Notes: generated from the sequence alone by a model not told the origin. 17,187 nt of DNA from Lachnospiraceae bacterium (GCA_009774625.1 VSOB01000063.1:1-17187); one strand, 5' to 3'; shown: positions 7,095-15,201, counted from the stretch's first letter. Made by a program: numbers and translations.

Positions 7095-8918
7095 ATCGGA
7101 TGTCCTGAACTTCAGGCTGGCTGTATTGATACAGGGGTGACAGGCAAAATATTCCTGTTTCAGCACTTCTCTGTCAATCAGCAGCCGTACCTTTCCTTCA
7201 TGGTCATTCATCAGTCCCAGTATGGTAACGGAACCGGGGGTGATGTCCAGCAGTTCTTTCATCATATCTGCAGAGCCGAAAGAGAGACGGGCCACTCCCA
7301 ACTGGGCAGAGAGTTCTTTTGTTACGAATTTCTTCTGGCCCGGCATCAGCAAAAGGTAATAGTCAGTCTGCTGCCGGTTGCAGAGAAACAGGTTTTTACA
7401 GATAGGAACCTGCAGGAGTGCATCAATTTCGGCGCAGGCTTCGATCGTGGCCAGGGCTTCATGATGTACCTGCTCATAGGGAATCTGCAAAAGGTCCAGC
7501 AGATCATAGCAGCGGATTTCCTTTTCCGGCAGACAGGCAGTGTCGGCAGGGCGGCCCTGGACGAGGACCGGGGCAGTGTCCTGTATCAGATCGGCCGGGC
7601 TGTCCGTTTCCGTGGGCTTGTCGTTTTGGGGACTGCTTGCTTCCCCATCTTCTCCGGCGGTCGGCTCCGGCAGTGTGAGCCGCACCTTTTCGATACGGTT
7701 CTGGTTGATTTTTTCTGCGCAGAGTGTGATACCGTCCTGAGTGGTAACGCTTTCGCCCTGCTGGGGCAGGCGGTCCAGCATACCGATCATAATACCGCCG
7801 ATAGAATCATAGTCCTCTGATGTCAGTTCTGTGTTCAGTGCATTGTTTACATCGTCCAGCTTCATACTGCCTTCCACCAGATACTCCCCCTCTCCGGATT
7901 CCTGGATCAGTTCTTCTTCATCGGCATCATATTCATCCCGGATTTCACCTACGATTTCTTCCAGCAGATCCTCCAGAGTGATCATTCCCACGCAGGCGCC
8001 GTATTCGTTCAGAACAAAGGCAACGTTCATGGTGGCTTTCCGCATTTCCATCATCAGATCAGCAGTTTTTTTATACTCATAGGTATAATAAGCCGTGCGC
8101 AGGATATCCTGTATCTTAAACGCCCGCTTACCCGGCACGAACAGGAAGTCCTTGATGTTGACGATGCCCACTACGTTGTCCGTGTCATTTTCATAAACGG
8201 GAATACGGGTATACATGGATTCTCTGAATACGGAAAGCAGCTCATTGTAAGAGGCGTCGATGTCAACCATCGTAATATCAATTTTCGGGATCATAATGTC
8301 TTTGGCATCGGAATCACTGAAGTCGAATACATTGTAGATCATTTCGCGTTCCTCTGTTTCAATGGCACCGTCCTCATGGCTGACATCCACATAAGTTTTT
8401 AAGTCCCGCTCTGTCATAGTGGCGGTTTTCCCGGCCGTATTAATATGGAAGAAAAACATAACAGCGCCGGACAGCTTATCCACGATCAGAATGATGGGCG
8501 TGAATAAGAGCATCAGAAGATGAATGACCCTTGCATAAGCGAGAGAAATCTTTTCGGCATTGTACATGGCCCATGTTTTCGGTGTGATTTCTCCGAACAG
8601 AAGAACAAACAGTGTCAGTGCCCCGGTCATAATACTCACCGCGTAGCTGCCCCAGATCCGGAGAGCCAGGGTGGTGGCCAGAGAAGAAGCTGAAATATTC
8701 ACAATGTTGTTGCCCACCAGAATGGTACTGAGCATTTTGCTGTAACGATCCAGAATGCCCTGCACGAGTATGGCTCTTTTATTGCCTTCCTCTGTCAGAG
8801 TACGGATGCGCACCCTGTTTACAGTGGTCAGAGCCGTTTCTGCCGAAGAGAAAAAGGCAGAAAGTAAAAGCAGAAAAAACAGAATAATAAAACCTATGAC
8901 ACTGTCGGTATCCAACAC
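7038..8918 (-). CDS. CNNM/CBS/CorC (hemolysin C-like) membrane protein fused to a ProX/YbaK-type aminoacyl-tRNA deacylase domain
   Basis: This 626-residue protein has two normally separate parts. Residues 1 to about 418 form a standard HlyC/CorC-family protein: a CNNM membrane domain (about 3-160, with SAFFSSAETALTTVNRVR and LVGNNIVNISAS), a CBS pair (about 205-325, with YTRIPVY and VLNEYGACVGMITLEDLLEE) and a CorC_HlyC domain (about 340-418). These proteins are linked to Mg/Co transport. After an acidic, Ser/Pro-rich linker (about 419-465), residues 466-626 form a complete prolyl-tRNA-deacylase-like domain with K508 in CKNLFL, TPGSVTILGL and HPCINTASL. The start is the GTG at 8918, five bases after AGGGAGG; the ATG at 8960 has no ribosome site. 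I see no ATG or GTG with a ribosome site at the domain boundary, so the two parts should be one chain. A promoter lies at 8956-8985. Confidence 0.88.
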   Translation of the reverse strand: MLDTDSVIGFIILFFLLLLSAFFSSAETALTTVNRVRIRTLTEEGNKRAILVQGILDRYSKMLSTILVGNNIVNISASSLATTLALRIWGSYAVSIMTGALTLFVLLFGEITPKTWAMYNAEKISLAYARVIHLLMLLFTPIILIVDKLSGAVMFFFHINTAGKTATMTERDLKTYVDVSHEDGAIETEEREMIYNVFDFSDSDAKDIMIPKIDITMVDIDASYNELLSVFRESMYTRIPVYENDTDNVVGIVNIKDFLFVPGKRAFKIQDILRTAYYTYEYKKTADLMMEMRKATMNVAFVLNEYGACVGMITLEDLLEEIVGEIRDEYDADEEELIQESGEGEYLVEGSMKLDDVNNALNTELTSEDYDSIGGIMIGMLDRLPQQGESVTTQDGITLCAEKINQNRIEKVRLTLPEPTAGEDGEASSPQNDKPTETDSPADLIQDTAPVLVQGRPADTACLPEKEIRCYDLLDLLQIPYEQVHHEALATIEACAEIDALLQVPICKNLFLCNRQQTDYYLLLMPGQKKFVTKELSAQLGVARLSFGSADMMKELLDITPGSVTILGLMNDHEGKVRLLIDREVLKQEYFACHPCINTASLKFRTSDLTGKLIPALKHSPTLVEL

Positions 8919-8955
8919 GATAACCTCCCTGAAATTCCAAACCATATTTTGAGAT

Positions 8956-8985
8956 ATCATATACTAATCTGCCGTCGATTGTCAA
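8956..8985 (-). promoter_or_regulatory. Probable promoter of the CNNM-deacylase fusion gene
   Basis: On the minus strand a consensus TTGACA (8985-8980) is followed after 18 bases by TATGAT (8961-8956). A start of transcription near 8949 would leave a leader of about 30 bases before the GTG start at 8918. An alternative TATATG with a 16-base spacer overlaps it. Confidence 0.65.
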
Positions 8986-9032
8986 GTTCGCAGGCGGCTG
9001 CGCATATATATGATGTAATGGGAGGTGTGGCG

Positions 9033-9407
9033 ATGAAGGCTTCGGTAAAAAATAATTCCTATGTGATATTTTATCTGAAATGTCTGCTTTTCTCTTACAT
9101 TCTGACAGTGGGACTTTTGCTGTTTCTGGCACTGTTTCTGTATCGGTTCAATCTGGCGGAAAAAACTGTGTCTGTTGCGATTATCCTGATATACATAGCT
9201 GCGTCTCTGTTCGCCGGATTTGTTTCGGGAAAGCGGATGGGAAACAGGAAGTTCCTGTGGGGACTTCTGGCAGGGGTTCTCTATTTTACTGTGCTTTTGT
9301 GTGTATCGTTGGTACTGGAGCATGGGGCGGCAGGTATTTCGGGAGATCTTGTTACGGTATTTTTCATCTGTGCCGGAGGCGGTATGCTGGGCGGTATGCT
9401 GGGATAA
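9033..9407 (+). CDS. Small four-helix membrane protein, TIGR04086/YrzE-like
   Basis: This is a 124-residue integral membrane protein with four predicted helices at about 14-37, 45-66, 74-96 and 106-122. A basic loop (SGKRMGNRKFLWG) lies between helices 2 and 3, and a glycine-rich end reads CAGGGMLGGMLG. This pattern matches the TIGR04086 family of clostridial membrane proteins of unknown function. The start at 9033 is chosen because GGGAGGTG lies seven bases upstream; the longer open frame from 8949 has no ribosome site and a non-hydrophobic, low-quality extension. No terminator follows it, and the SCIFF precursor gene begins 118 bases later. By position it is a candidate membrane partner of the ranthipeptide system, but nothing in its sequence shows a transport mechanism. 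Confidence 0.8.
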   Translation: MKASVKNNSYVIFYLKCLLFSYILTVGLLLFLALFLYRFNLAEKTVSVAIILIYIAASLFAGFVSGKRMGNRKFLWGLLAGVLYFTVLLCVSLVLEHGAAGISGDLVTVFFICAGGGMLGGMLG

Positions 9408-9440
9408 CGATGCGGCAGCAGGGCGGCGCGGTAAAACTGA

Positions 9441-9469
9441 TTGACCTTTGTGATAAGATATGCTATACT
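9441..9469 (+). promoter_or_regulatory. Promoter of the SCIFF precursor gene
   Basis: TTGACC (9441-9446), a 17-base spacer and TATACT (9464-9469) preceded by TG at the extended -10 position (TGCTATACT) predict a start near 9476. This would give a leader of about 50 bases ending in a strong AAGGAGG ribosome site (9512-9518). Confidence 0.78.
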
Positions 9470-9525
9470 TTGGTACGGAATACAGTTCCCGGCAGAGGAT
9501 ACGGGGTTTATAAGGAGGATATAAG

Positions 9526-9672
9526 ATGAAACACATTCAGACACTGAATACCAGAAATCTTCAGGAATCCATGAAAAAGGGAGGCTGTGGGGAGTGCCAG
9601 ACATCCTGTCAGTCAGCCTGCAAGACATCCTGTACAGTAGGAAACCAGAGCTGCGAAAAGATAAAAAAGTAA
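9526..9672 (+). CDS. scfA: SCIFF six-cysteine ranthipeptide precursor
   Basis: This is a 48-residue precursor of the SCIFF (six cysteines in forty-five residues) class, a ribosomally made peptide modified by a radical SAM enzyme. The leader MKHIQTLNTRNLQESMKKG is the highly conserved SCIFF leader. The core then has cysteines at 21, 24, 28, 32, 36 and 43, with motifs CGECQTSC, QSACKTSCT and NQSCE. The family's chemistry is formation of thioether links from Cys sulfur to a non-alpha carbon of an acceptor residue. The best studied homologue, CteA, was reported to link a Cys to a Thr; C32 and T37 are the apparent equivalents here. T26 and T34 are other threonines in the core. There is no Sec signal peptide. 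Translation is favoured by AAGGAGG eight bases before the ATG. The maturase gene follows after a strong hairpin. Confidence 0.95.
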   Translation: MKHIQTLNTRNLQESMKKGGCGECQTSCQSACKTSCTVGNQSCEKIKK

Positions 9673-9699
9673 GGCAGGCGAGGGCATGATAAGGAACGG

Positions 9700-9727
9700 A
9701 TAAGCAGCGATTTGCATCGCTGCTTAT
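9700..9727 (+). terminator. Perfect 12-bp hairpin between SCIFF precursor and maturase (attenuator-like)
   Basis: ATAAGCAGCGAT (9700-9711) pairs perfectly with ATCGCTGCTTAT (9716-9727) around a TTGC loop. Only a poor T-rich stretch (ATTACGTTGT) follows, so it should be a partial terminator or an RNA-stabilising 3' end rather than a full stop. This would give more precursor mRNA than maturase mRNA. Confidence 0.72.
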
Positions 9728-9764
9728 ATTACGTTGTCAGTCAGAGCAGGAAAGGAAGTTACAG

Positions 9765-11141
9765 GTGATTCACAGATATCAAAATAATGGCTTTTTCATC
9801 GTACTGGATGTAAACAGCGGCTGTGTGCATGTGGTGGATGAGATGGTGTATGATCTGATTCCCATAGTGGAAGCGGCTATTGCCCTGGATGTGACAAAGG
9901 CGGGGGAAATGGTAAGCCGGGCTTTGGAGCAGACAGGGTATTCCCAGGCACAGTGTGAGGAGGCCATAGGAGAAATACTGGAATTGAAAGAAGCGGGAAT
10001 GCTTTTTACAGAGGATGCTTACAGAGAATATATCGACACGCTTCCGAAGCGTGAGACGGTTGTCAAGGCCTTATGTCTGCATGTGGCCCACGACTGTAAT
10101 CTTGCCTGCGGCTACTGCTTTGCGCAGGAAGGGGAATATCATGGCAGACGGGCGCTGATGAGCTTTGAAACGGGAAAGGCCGCACTGGATTTTCTGGTAC
10201 GGCATTCCGGAAACAGGGTAAATCTGGAGGTGGACTTTTTCGGGGGAGAGCCACTGCTGAACTGGCAGGTGGTGAAGGAGCTGGTGGCCTATGGCAGAAG
10301 CCTGGAGGAGCCGCATCATAAAAAGTTCCGCTTTACTCTGACGACCAATGGCATTCTTCTGAATGATGAAATACAGGAATTTCTGAATCGGGAAATGAGC
10401 AATGTGGTGCTGAGCATCGACGGCAGGAAGGAAGTCCACGACAGGATGCGCCCTTTCAGGGGCGGCCAGGGAAGCTATGATGCGGTGGTGCCCCGATTTT
10501 TGAAGCTGGCCGAAAGCCGGCATCAGAACAATTATTATGTCAGAGGGACTTTTACCAGATATAATAAAGACTTTTCGGAAGATGTGCTGCATCTGGCAGA
10601 TCTGGGGTTTACGCAGATTTCCGTGGAGCCGGTGGTGGCGCCGGAATCGGAGGCGTATGCCATACGCCGGGAGGATGTGCCGGAGATCTTAGAGGAGTAT
10701 GACAGACTGGCCGGTGCCCTGCTGGAGCGGAAAAAGGCGGGAAAGGGCGTACATTTTTTCCATTTTATGATAGACCTGGAGGGCGGCCCCTGTGTTGCCA
10801 AGCGTCTGTCCGGCTGCGGATCAGGCTGTGAATATCTGGCGGTGACTCCCTGGGGGGACTTTTATCCCTGCCATCAGTTTGTAGGGCAGGAGCAGTTCCT
10901 GATGGGAAATGTAAGAGAGGGGATCACCCGCACTGAAATCAGGGATACATTTCAGTGCTGCAATGTCTATGCAAAGGAAAAATGCAGAGATTGTTTTGCC
11001 AAATTCTACTGTAGCGGAGGCTGTGCGGCAAATTCCTGGAATTTCCACCAGACGATTTTTGATGCTTATGACATTGGCTGTGAGCTGCAGAGAAAACGGG
11101 TGGAGTGCGCTATTATGATGAAGGCAGCGGAGGCTGAATGA
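9765..11141 (+). CDS. scfB: SCIFF radical SAM maturase (thioether-forming, SPASM domain)
   Basis: This is a 458-residue cytoplasmic radical SAM enzyme that installs thioether crosslinks in the SCIFF peptide. Residues 1-95 form a PqqD-like peptide-recognition (RRE) region. The radical SAM core has the CX3CX2C cluster motif C111-C115-C118 (HDCNLACGYCFA) and the SAM-binding GGEP at 160-163. The C-terminal SPASM/twitch region has at least ten cysteines (343, 351, 355, 369, 398, 399, 407, 410, 416, 420 and 439 among them) that should hold two auxiliary [4Fe-4S] clusters; CRDCFAKFYCSGGC is diagnostic. The start is the GTG at 9765, with AAAGGAAG six bases before it. Both the GTG start and the hairpin upstream suggest lower output than the precursor. 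secDF begins 34 bases after its stop. Confidence 0.94.
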   Translation: MIHRYQNNGFFIVLDVNSGCVHVVDEMVYDLIPIVEAAIALDVTKAGEMVSRALEQTGYSQAQCEEAIGEILELKEAGMLFTEDAYREYIDTLPKRETVVKALCLHVAHDCNLACGYCFAQEGEYHGRRALMSFETGKAALDFLVRHSGNRVNLEVDFFGGEPLLNWQVVKELVAYGRSLEEPHHKKFRFTLTTNGILLNDEIQEFLNREMSNVVLSIDGRKEVHDRMRPFRGGQGSYDAVVPRFLKLAESRHQNNYYVRGTFTRYNKDFSEDVLHLADLGFTQISVEPVVAPESEAYAIRREDVPEILEEYDRLAGALLERKKAGKGVHFFHFMIDLEGGPCVAKRLSGCGSGCEYLAVTPWGDFYPCHQFVGQEQFLMGNVREGITRTEIRDTFQCCNVYAKEKCRDCFAKFYCSGGCAANSWNFHQTIFDAYDIGCELQRKRVECAIMMKAAEAE

Positions 11142-11175
11142 CGGCGGTATCTGCCGATGAAAAGGAGAAAAGAAA

Positions 11176-13359
11176 ATGAAAAAGAACAGGGCAGTCATTA
11201 CTTTGCTCGTTATGGTATTGCTGCTGGGACTGCTGTCCTATACGGCGGTCTGGGGTATCGGAGCAGAGAAAATGGGCGCTGCGCAGAAGATCAAGCAGGG
11301 ACTTGATCTGGCCGGCGGCGTGAGCATTACCTATCAGGTAGTGGGAGAAGAAGATCCTTCCGAAAGTGATATGAAGGATACCATCTATAAGCTGCAGCGC
11401 CGGGTGGAGGGTTACAGCACGGAAGCGCAGGTGTATCAGGAGGGTTCGGATCGGATCAACATCGAGATCCCCGGAGTTTCGGATGCCAATGCGATTCTGG
11501 ACGAGCTGGGGAAACCGGGTTCTCTTTACTTTATGTCCTCTGACGGTGCGGAAGTGCTGACCGGTGAGGATGTGGCGGATGCCAGGGCCGGTACCCAGCA
11601 GGATAAGATGATGGGCAACAATCAGTATGTGGTGCAGCTTACACTGACCGAAGAAGGCGCTACGAAATTTGCGGTGGCCACTGCATTGGCAGCGCCCACT
11701 CACGACGTGATATTTATTATGTACGACGGTATGATCGTAAGTATGCCTTCTGTTAACGAAGAGATCAAAGACGGTGTGGCGATTATCACCGGTATGCCCA
11801 GTTATGAAGAAGCGGAAAAGCTGGCGTCCACCATCCGTATCGGCGGCCTGAAGCTGGAGCTGGAAGAGCTGCGCTCCAATGTGGTGGGAGCACAGTTGGG
11901 ATCGGAAGCCATCCGGACAAGCCTGACGGCAGGCGCTGTAGGTATGGGCCTGGTGGTTCTGTTTATGGTGATCGTATATCTGATCCCCGGTGTTGCCGCT
12001 TCTCTGGCTCTGGGGATTTATGTGGGCCTGATCGTTGTACTGCTGAATGCGTTTGACATTACGCTGACCCTGCCGGGCATTGCCGGTATCATACTTTCCA
12101 TCGGTATGGCAGTGGATGCCAATGTGATTATATTTGCCCGGATCCGGGAAGAACTGGCAACAGGCAAGACGGTACAGTCTGCAATGAAAATCGGTTTTCA
12201 GAAGGCGCTGTCTGCCATTATTGACGGCAATGTGACCACATTGATTGCAGCGCTGGTGCTGGGCGTTAAGGGAAGCGGCAGTGTAAAAGGATTTGCACAG
12301 ACACTGGCGCTGGGTATTATCGTTTCCATGTTTACTGCCCTGTTTATCACGCGTATGCTGCTGAACGCCATGTATGCTCTGGGTCTGAAGGATGTCAGAT
12401 TCTATGGGATGGGTAAGGAAAAAAAGACATGGAACTTTCTTTCCAAAAAGGCAATCTGTTTTGCCGCTTCCATCCTTGTGATCGGCGCCGGTTTTGTATG
12501 TATGGGCGTCAACCAGTCCTCTCAGGGAGATCCGCTGAACTACAGTCTGGAGTTTAAGGGCGGTACTTCCACCAATATTACATTTCATGAAGATATGACC
12601 ATTGAGGAGATCGATGCAGAGGTGGTTCCTCTGATCGAAGAAGTGACCGGGGACGGAAATGTACAGACTCAGAAGGTCAGCGGCAGCAATGAGGTGATCA
12701 TCAAGACCAGAACTCTGTCGGTGGAAGAGAGAGAGGCAATGAACGCAAAACTGGCAGAGCGTTTCGGGGTGGATACAGAAAAGATCACCGCGGAAACCAT
12801 CAGTTCCACCATCAGTTCAGAGATGCGCGGAGATGCCGTGATTGCGGTTGCCATTGCCACAGTGTGTATGCTTTTGTATATCTGGTTCCGGTTCAAGGAC
12901 ATTCGCTTTGCAGCGAGTGCCGTGATCGCACTGCTCCATGATGTGCTTGTGGTACTGGCATTTTATGCGGCGGCCAGGGTATCGGTAGGCAGTACGTTTA
13001 TTGCCTGTATGCTGACCATTGTAGGATATTCCATCAATGCCACCATTGTTATTTTTGACAGAATCCGTGAGAACTTAAACGGAATGAAAAAGAAAGAAGA
13101 GCTTCTGGAGGTGGTCAATAAGAGCATCACCCAGACGCTTTCCAGAAGTATCTTTACTTCTCTGACCACATTTTTTATGGTAGGGGCATTGTTTGTCATG
13201 GGAGTGACCTCCATCCGGGAGTTTGCGCTGCCGCTGATGGTAGGCATTCTGTGCGGTACCTATTCTTCCATCTGTCTGGCCGGTGGGCTGTGGTATGTGA
13301 TGCGGACCAGACTGGGCAAAAAGCAGGAAACAAATCAGAAACCCCGCAAAGAAAAATAA
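11176..13359 (+). CDS. secDF: Fused protein translocase accessory subunit SecDF
   Basis: This is a 727-residue fusion of SecD and SecF, an RND-type membrane protein that uses the proton motive force to help Sec-dependent export. The SecD half has one N-terminal helix (about 6-26), the GLDLAGGVSITYQV motif (42-55), an extracytoplasmic P1 domain (about 60-230) and a five-helix block (about 248-405) with GMAVDANVIIFARIREE. The SecF half begins near 415 and has SLEFKGGTSTNITF (about 456-469) and helices to about 715 with SINATIVIFDRIRENL. Fusion is common in Firmicutes, although separate genes also occur. The start has AAAGGAGA before the ATG. It follows the SCIFF maturase by 34 bases and is probably co-transcribed with it; two terminators follow. 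Confidence 0.96.
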   Translation: MKKNRAVITLLVMVLLLGLLSYTAVWGIGAEKMGAAQKIKQGLDLAGGVSITYQVVGEEDPSESDMKDTIYKLQRRVEGYSTEAQVYQEGSDRINIEIPGVSDANAILDELGKPGSLYFMSSDGAEVLTGEDVADARAGTQQDKMMGNNQYVVQLTLTEEGATKFAVATALAAPTHDVIFIMYDGMIVSMPSVNEEIKDGVAIITGMPSYEEAEKLASTIRIGGLKLELEELRSNVVGAQLGSEAIRTSLTAGAVGMGLVVLFMVIVYLIPGVAASLALGIYVGLIVVLLNAFDITLTLPGIAGIILSIGMAVDANVIIFARIREELATGKTVQSAMKIGFQKALSAIIDGNVTTLIAALVLGVKGSGSVKGFAQTLALGIIVSMFTALFITRMLLNAMYALGLKDVRFYGMGKEKKTWNFLSKKAICFAASILVIGAGFVCMGVNQSSQGDPLNYSLEFKGGTSTNITFHEDMTIEEIDAEVVPLIEEVTGDGNVQTQKVSGSNEVIIKTRTLSVEEREAMNAKLAERFGVDTEKITAETISSTISSEMRGDAVIAVAIATVCMLLYIWFRFKDIRFAASAVIALLHDVLVVLAFYAAARVSVGSTFIACMLTIVGYSINATIVIFDRIRENLNGMKKKEELLEVVNKSITQTLSRSIFTSLTTFFMVGALFVMGVTSIREFALPLMVGILCGTYSSICLAGGLWYVMRTRLGKKQETNQKPRKEK

Positions 13360-13383
13360 TTGCAGTGAACTGAATCTGAACAG

Positions 13384-13414
13384 GGAACCCTCCCGGAGCG
13401 GGAGGGTTCCTTTT
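13384..13414 (+). terminator. Strong Rho-independent terminator after secDF
   Basis: GGAACCCTCCCG (13384-13395) pairs perfectly with CGGGAGGGTTCC (13399-13410) around a short GAG loop and is followed by TTTT. The 12-bp GC-rich stem predicts very stable folding. Confidence 0.92.
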
Positions 13415-13421
13415 ATAGCGG

Positions 13422-13446
13422 AGAATCCTGCTCACAGGATTCTTTT
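13422..13446 (+). terminator. Second, tandem terminator before recJ
   Basis: AGAATCCTG (13422-13430) pairs with CAGGATTCT (13435-13443) around CTCA and is followed by T residues to 13446. It lies seven bases after the first terminator's T-run and would stop most readthrough into recJ. Confidence 0.75.
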
Positions 13447-13473
13447 ATCACATAGGAAATTCCGGGAGTACAA

Positions 13474-15201
13474 ATGCTTATGAAACAGGAAAAGTGGTAT
13501 GTGGCCGCCAAACGGGCTGACTTTGCAGAGCTGGGACGGAGATTCTCCATCGATCCGGTGGTTGCCAGGCTGATCAGGAACAGGGACATTGAAGGAGAAG
13601 AAGCGATTGACAAGTATCTGCACGGAACCCTGAAAGACCTGTATCCGCCAAAGCAAATGCAGGGGATGGGGGAAGCAGTGGAAATTCTCAGAGAGAAACG
13701 AAAAGAAGGGAAAAAAATCCGTATAATCGGGGATTATGATATCGACGGCATAATGTCTGCCTATATTCTGAAAACAGGGCTGGACAGACTGGGAGCCGAT
13801 GCGGATACGGTGATTCCGCACCGGATTCAGGACGGATATGGACTGAATCATGCATTGATTGAGCAGGCATATAAAGAAGGTGTGGATACCATAGTGACCT
13901 GTGACAACGGCATAGCGGCAGCCGATCAGGTAGAAGAGGCCAACAGGCTGGGGATGACGGTGATTATAACGGATCATCATGAAGTACCCTTTGAGGAAAT
14001 CGGGGAAAAACGTATCTATCGGATTCCGCCTGCCGCGGCGGTGGTAGATCCCAAACAGCCCAGGTGCCAGTATCCGTTTCCGGGGATCTGCGGGGCGGTG
14101 GTTGCCATGAAGCTGATGCAGGCCATGTATGAGGCGGAAGGCATCGGAGGAGACGCTGCACTGGAGGAATTTCTGGAAATGGCGGCGTTTGCAACAGTGG
14201 GAGATGTGATGGAGCTGGTGGACGAAAACCGGATTCTGGTCAAATATGGTCTGGAGAAAATCAGCAAGACCCAAAATCCGGGGCTGAGATCGCTGCTGGA
14301 GGTCTGTGAACTGGAACATAAAAAGCTGAGCGCTTATCACATCGGATTTGTTCTGGGGCCCTGTCTGAATGCCACCGGCAGGCTGGATACTGCCCGGCGT
14401 GCCCTGGAGCTGCTTACCTGCCGCACAAGAGAAGAGGCGCTGCCTGTGGCAACAGATCTGAAGCATCTGAATGAGACGCGTAAGGAAATGACCCGGCAGG
14501 GTGTGGAGGCGGCAATGGCGCTGATCGAATCAAAAGGACTCCAAAGCCGGAAGGTACTGGTTTTGTATCTGCCTGATTGTCATGAAAGCCTGGCAGGCAT
14601 CATTGCAGGACGGGTTCGGGAAGCCTTTGGAAAACCTGTCTTTGTACTGACAGATTCAGAAGAGGGCGTAAAAGGATCCGGCCGCTCTGTGGAAGCCTAT
14701 TCCATGTATGAAGAGATGAGCAAATGCAAAGACTTATTCAGTAAGTACGGCGGACACAAAATGGCGGCAGGGCTTTCTCTGCCCAGAGAACATGTACTGC
14801 CGTTTATGGAACGGATCGAGGAAAGCTGCCGGCTGACACCGGACGAACTGACGGAAAAGGTACATATTGATATGCAGATGCCCTTCGGCTATGTAAATGA
14901 GGGGCTGCTGACACAGTTTTCCCTGCTGGAGCCTTTTGGAAACGGCAACAGAAGGCCGCTTTTTGCCCAGAGAAATGTGGAGCTTCTGGGCAGCAGGATA
15001 TTGGGAAAAAACGAAAATGTAGGCCGCTATACAGTCAGGGACGAGCAGAATATGTGCTATGAGATGATCTCTTTCGGAGACCAGAAGGAGCTGCTTGCCT
15101 ATTGGGAAGAAAAAGGAAAAATCAATGTAACCTATTATCCGGAGCTGCATACATTCCGGGGCAGGACGGAGATCCGGTTTGTGCTGCAGAATTACAGTTA
15201 G
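13474..15201 (+). CDS. recJ: Single-stranded-DNA-specific exonuclease, RecJ type (DHH family)
   Basis: This is a 575-residue DHH-superfamily 5'-3' exonuclease used in recombinational and mismatch repair. Metal-binding motifs are visible in order: DYDIDG (87-92), TCDNG (142-146) and ITDHHE (165-170). Then come GDVMELVDENR (about 245-255), NATGRLDTARRALELL (about 297-312) and the DHHA1 motif SGRSVEAYSM with KYGGHKMAAGLSL. A C-terminal OB-like region ends the protein. The length matches E. coli RecJ and is shorter than B. subtilis RecJ. The start is the ATG at 13474, five bases after GGGAG; the ATG at 13480 is also possible. In many Clostridia recJ follows secDF, as here. No clear promoter is visible between the tandem terminators and the start. 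The acyltransferase gene begins 11 bases after its stop. Confidence 0.93.
   Translation: MLMKQEKWYVAAKRADFAELGRRFSIDPVVARLIRNRDIEGEEAIDKYLHGTLKDLYPPKQMQGMGEAVEILREKRKEGKKIRIIGDYDIDGIMSAYILKTGLDRLGADADTVIPHRIQDGYGLNHALIEQAYKEGVDTIVTCDNGIAAADQVEEANRLGMTVIITDHHEVPFEEIGEKRIYRIPPAAAVVDPKQPRCQYPFPGICGAVVAMKLMQAMYEAEGIGGDAALEEFLEMAAFATVGDVMELVDENRILVKYGLEKISKTQNPGLRSLLEVCELEHKKLSAYHIGFVLGPCLNATGRLDTARRALELLTCRTREEALPVATDLKHLNETRKEMTRQGVEAAMALIESKGLQSRKVLVLYLPDCHESLAGIIAGRVREAFGKPVFVLTDSEEGVKGSGRSVEAYSMYEEMSKCKDLFSKYGGHKMAAGLSLPREHVLPFMERIEESCRLTPDELTEKVHIDMQMPFGYVNEGLLTQFSLLEPFGNGNRRPLFAQRNVELLGSRILGKNENVGRYTVRDEQNMCYEMISFGDQKELLAYWEEKGKINVTYYPELHTFRGRTEIRFVLQNYS

Noticed and set aside
7062..7820. 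Plus-strand open frame opposite the deacylase part of the fusion gene
   Set aside because: It covers the conserved deacylase motifs on the other strand and has no domain or start signal of its own.
9002..9021. Possible plus-strand promoter (TATGAT at 9009-9014) for the small membrane protein
   Set aside because: No credible -35 is present, and the predicted start would fall inside the ribosome site.
11113..12588. Long minus-strand open frame (491 codons) opposite secDF
   Set aside because: It lies wholly antisense to a well-supported SecDF gene, is rich in His, Gln and Arg as expected from reversed GC-biased codons, and has no recognisable domain.
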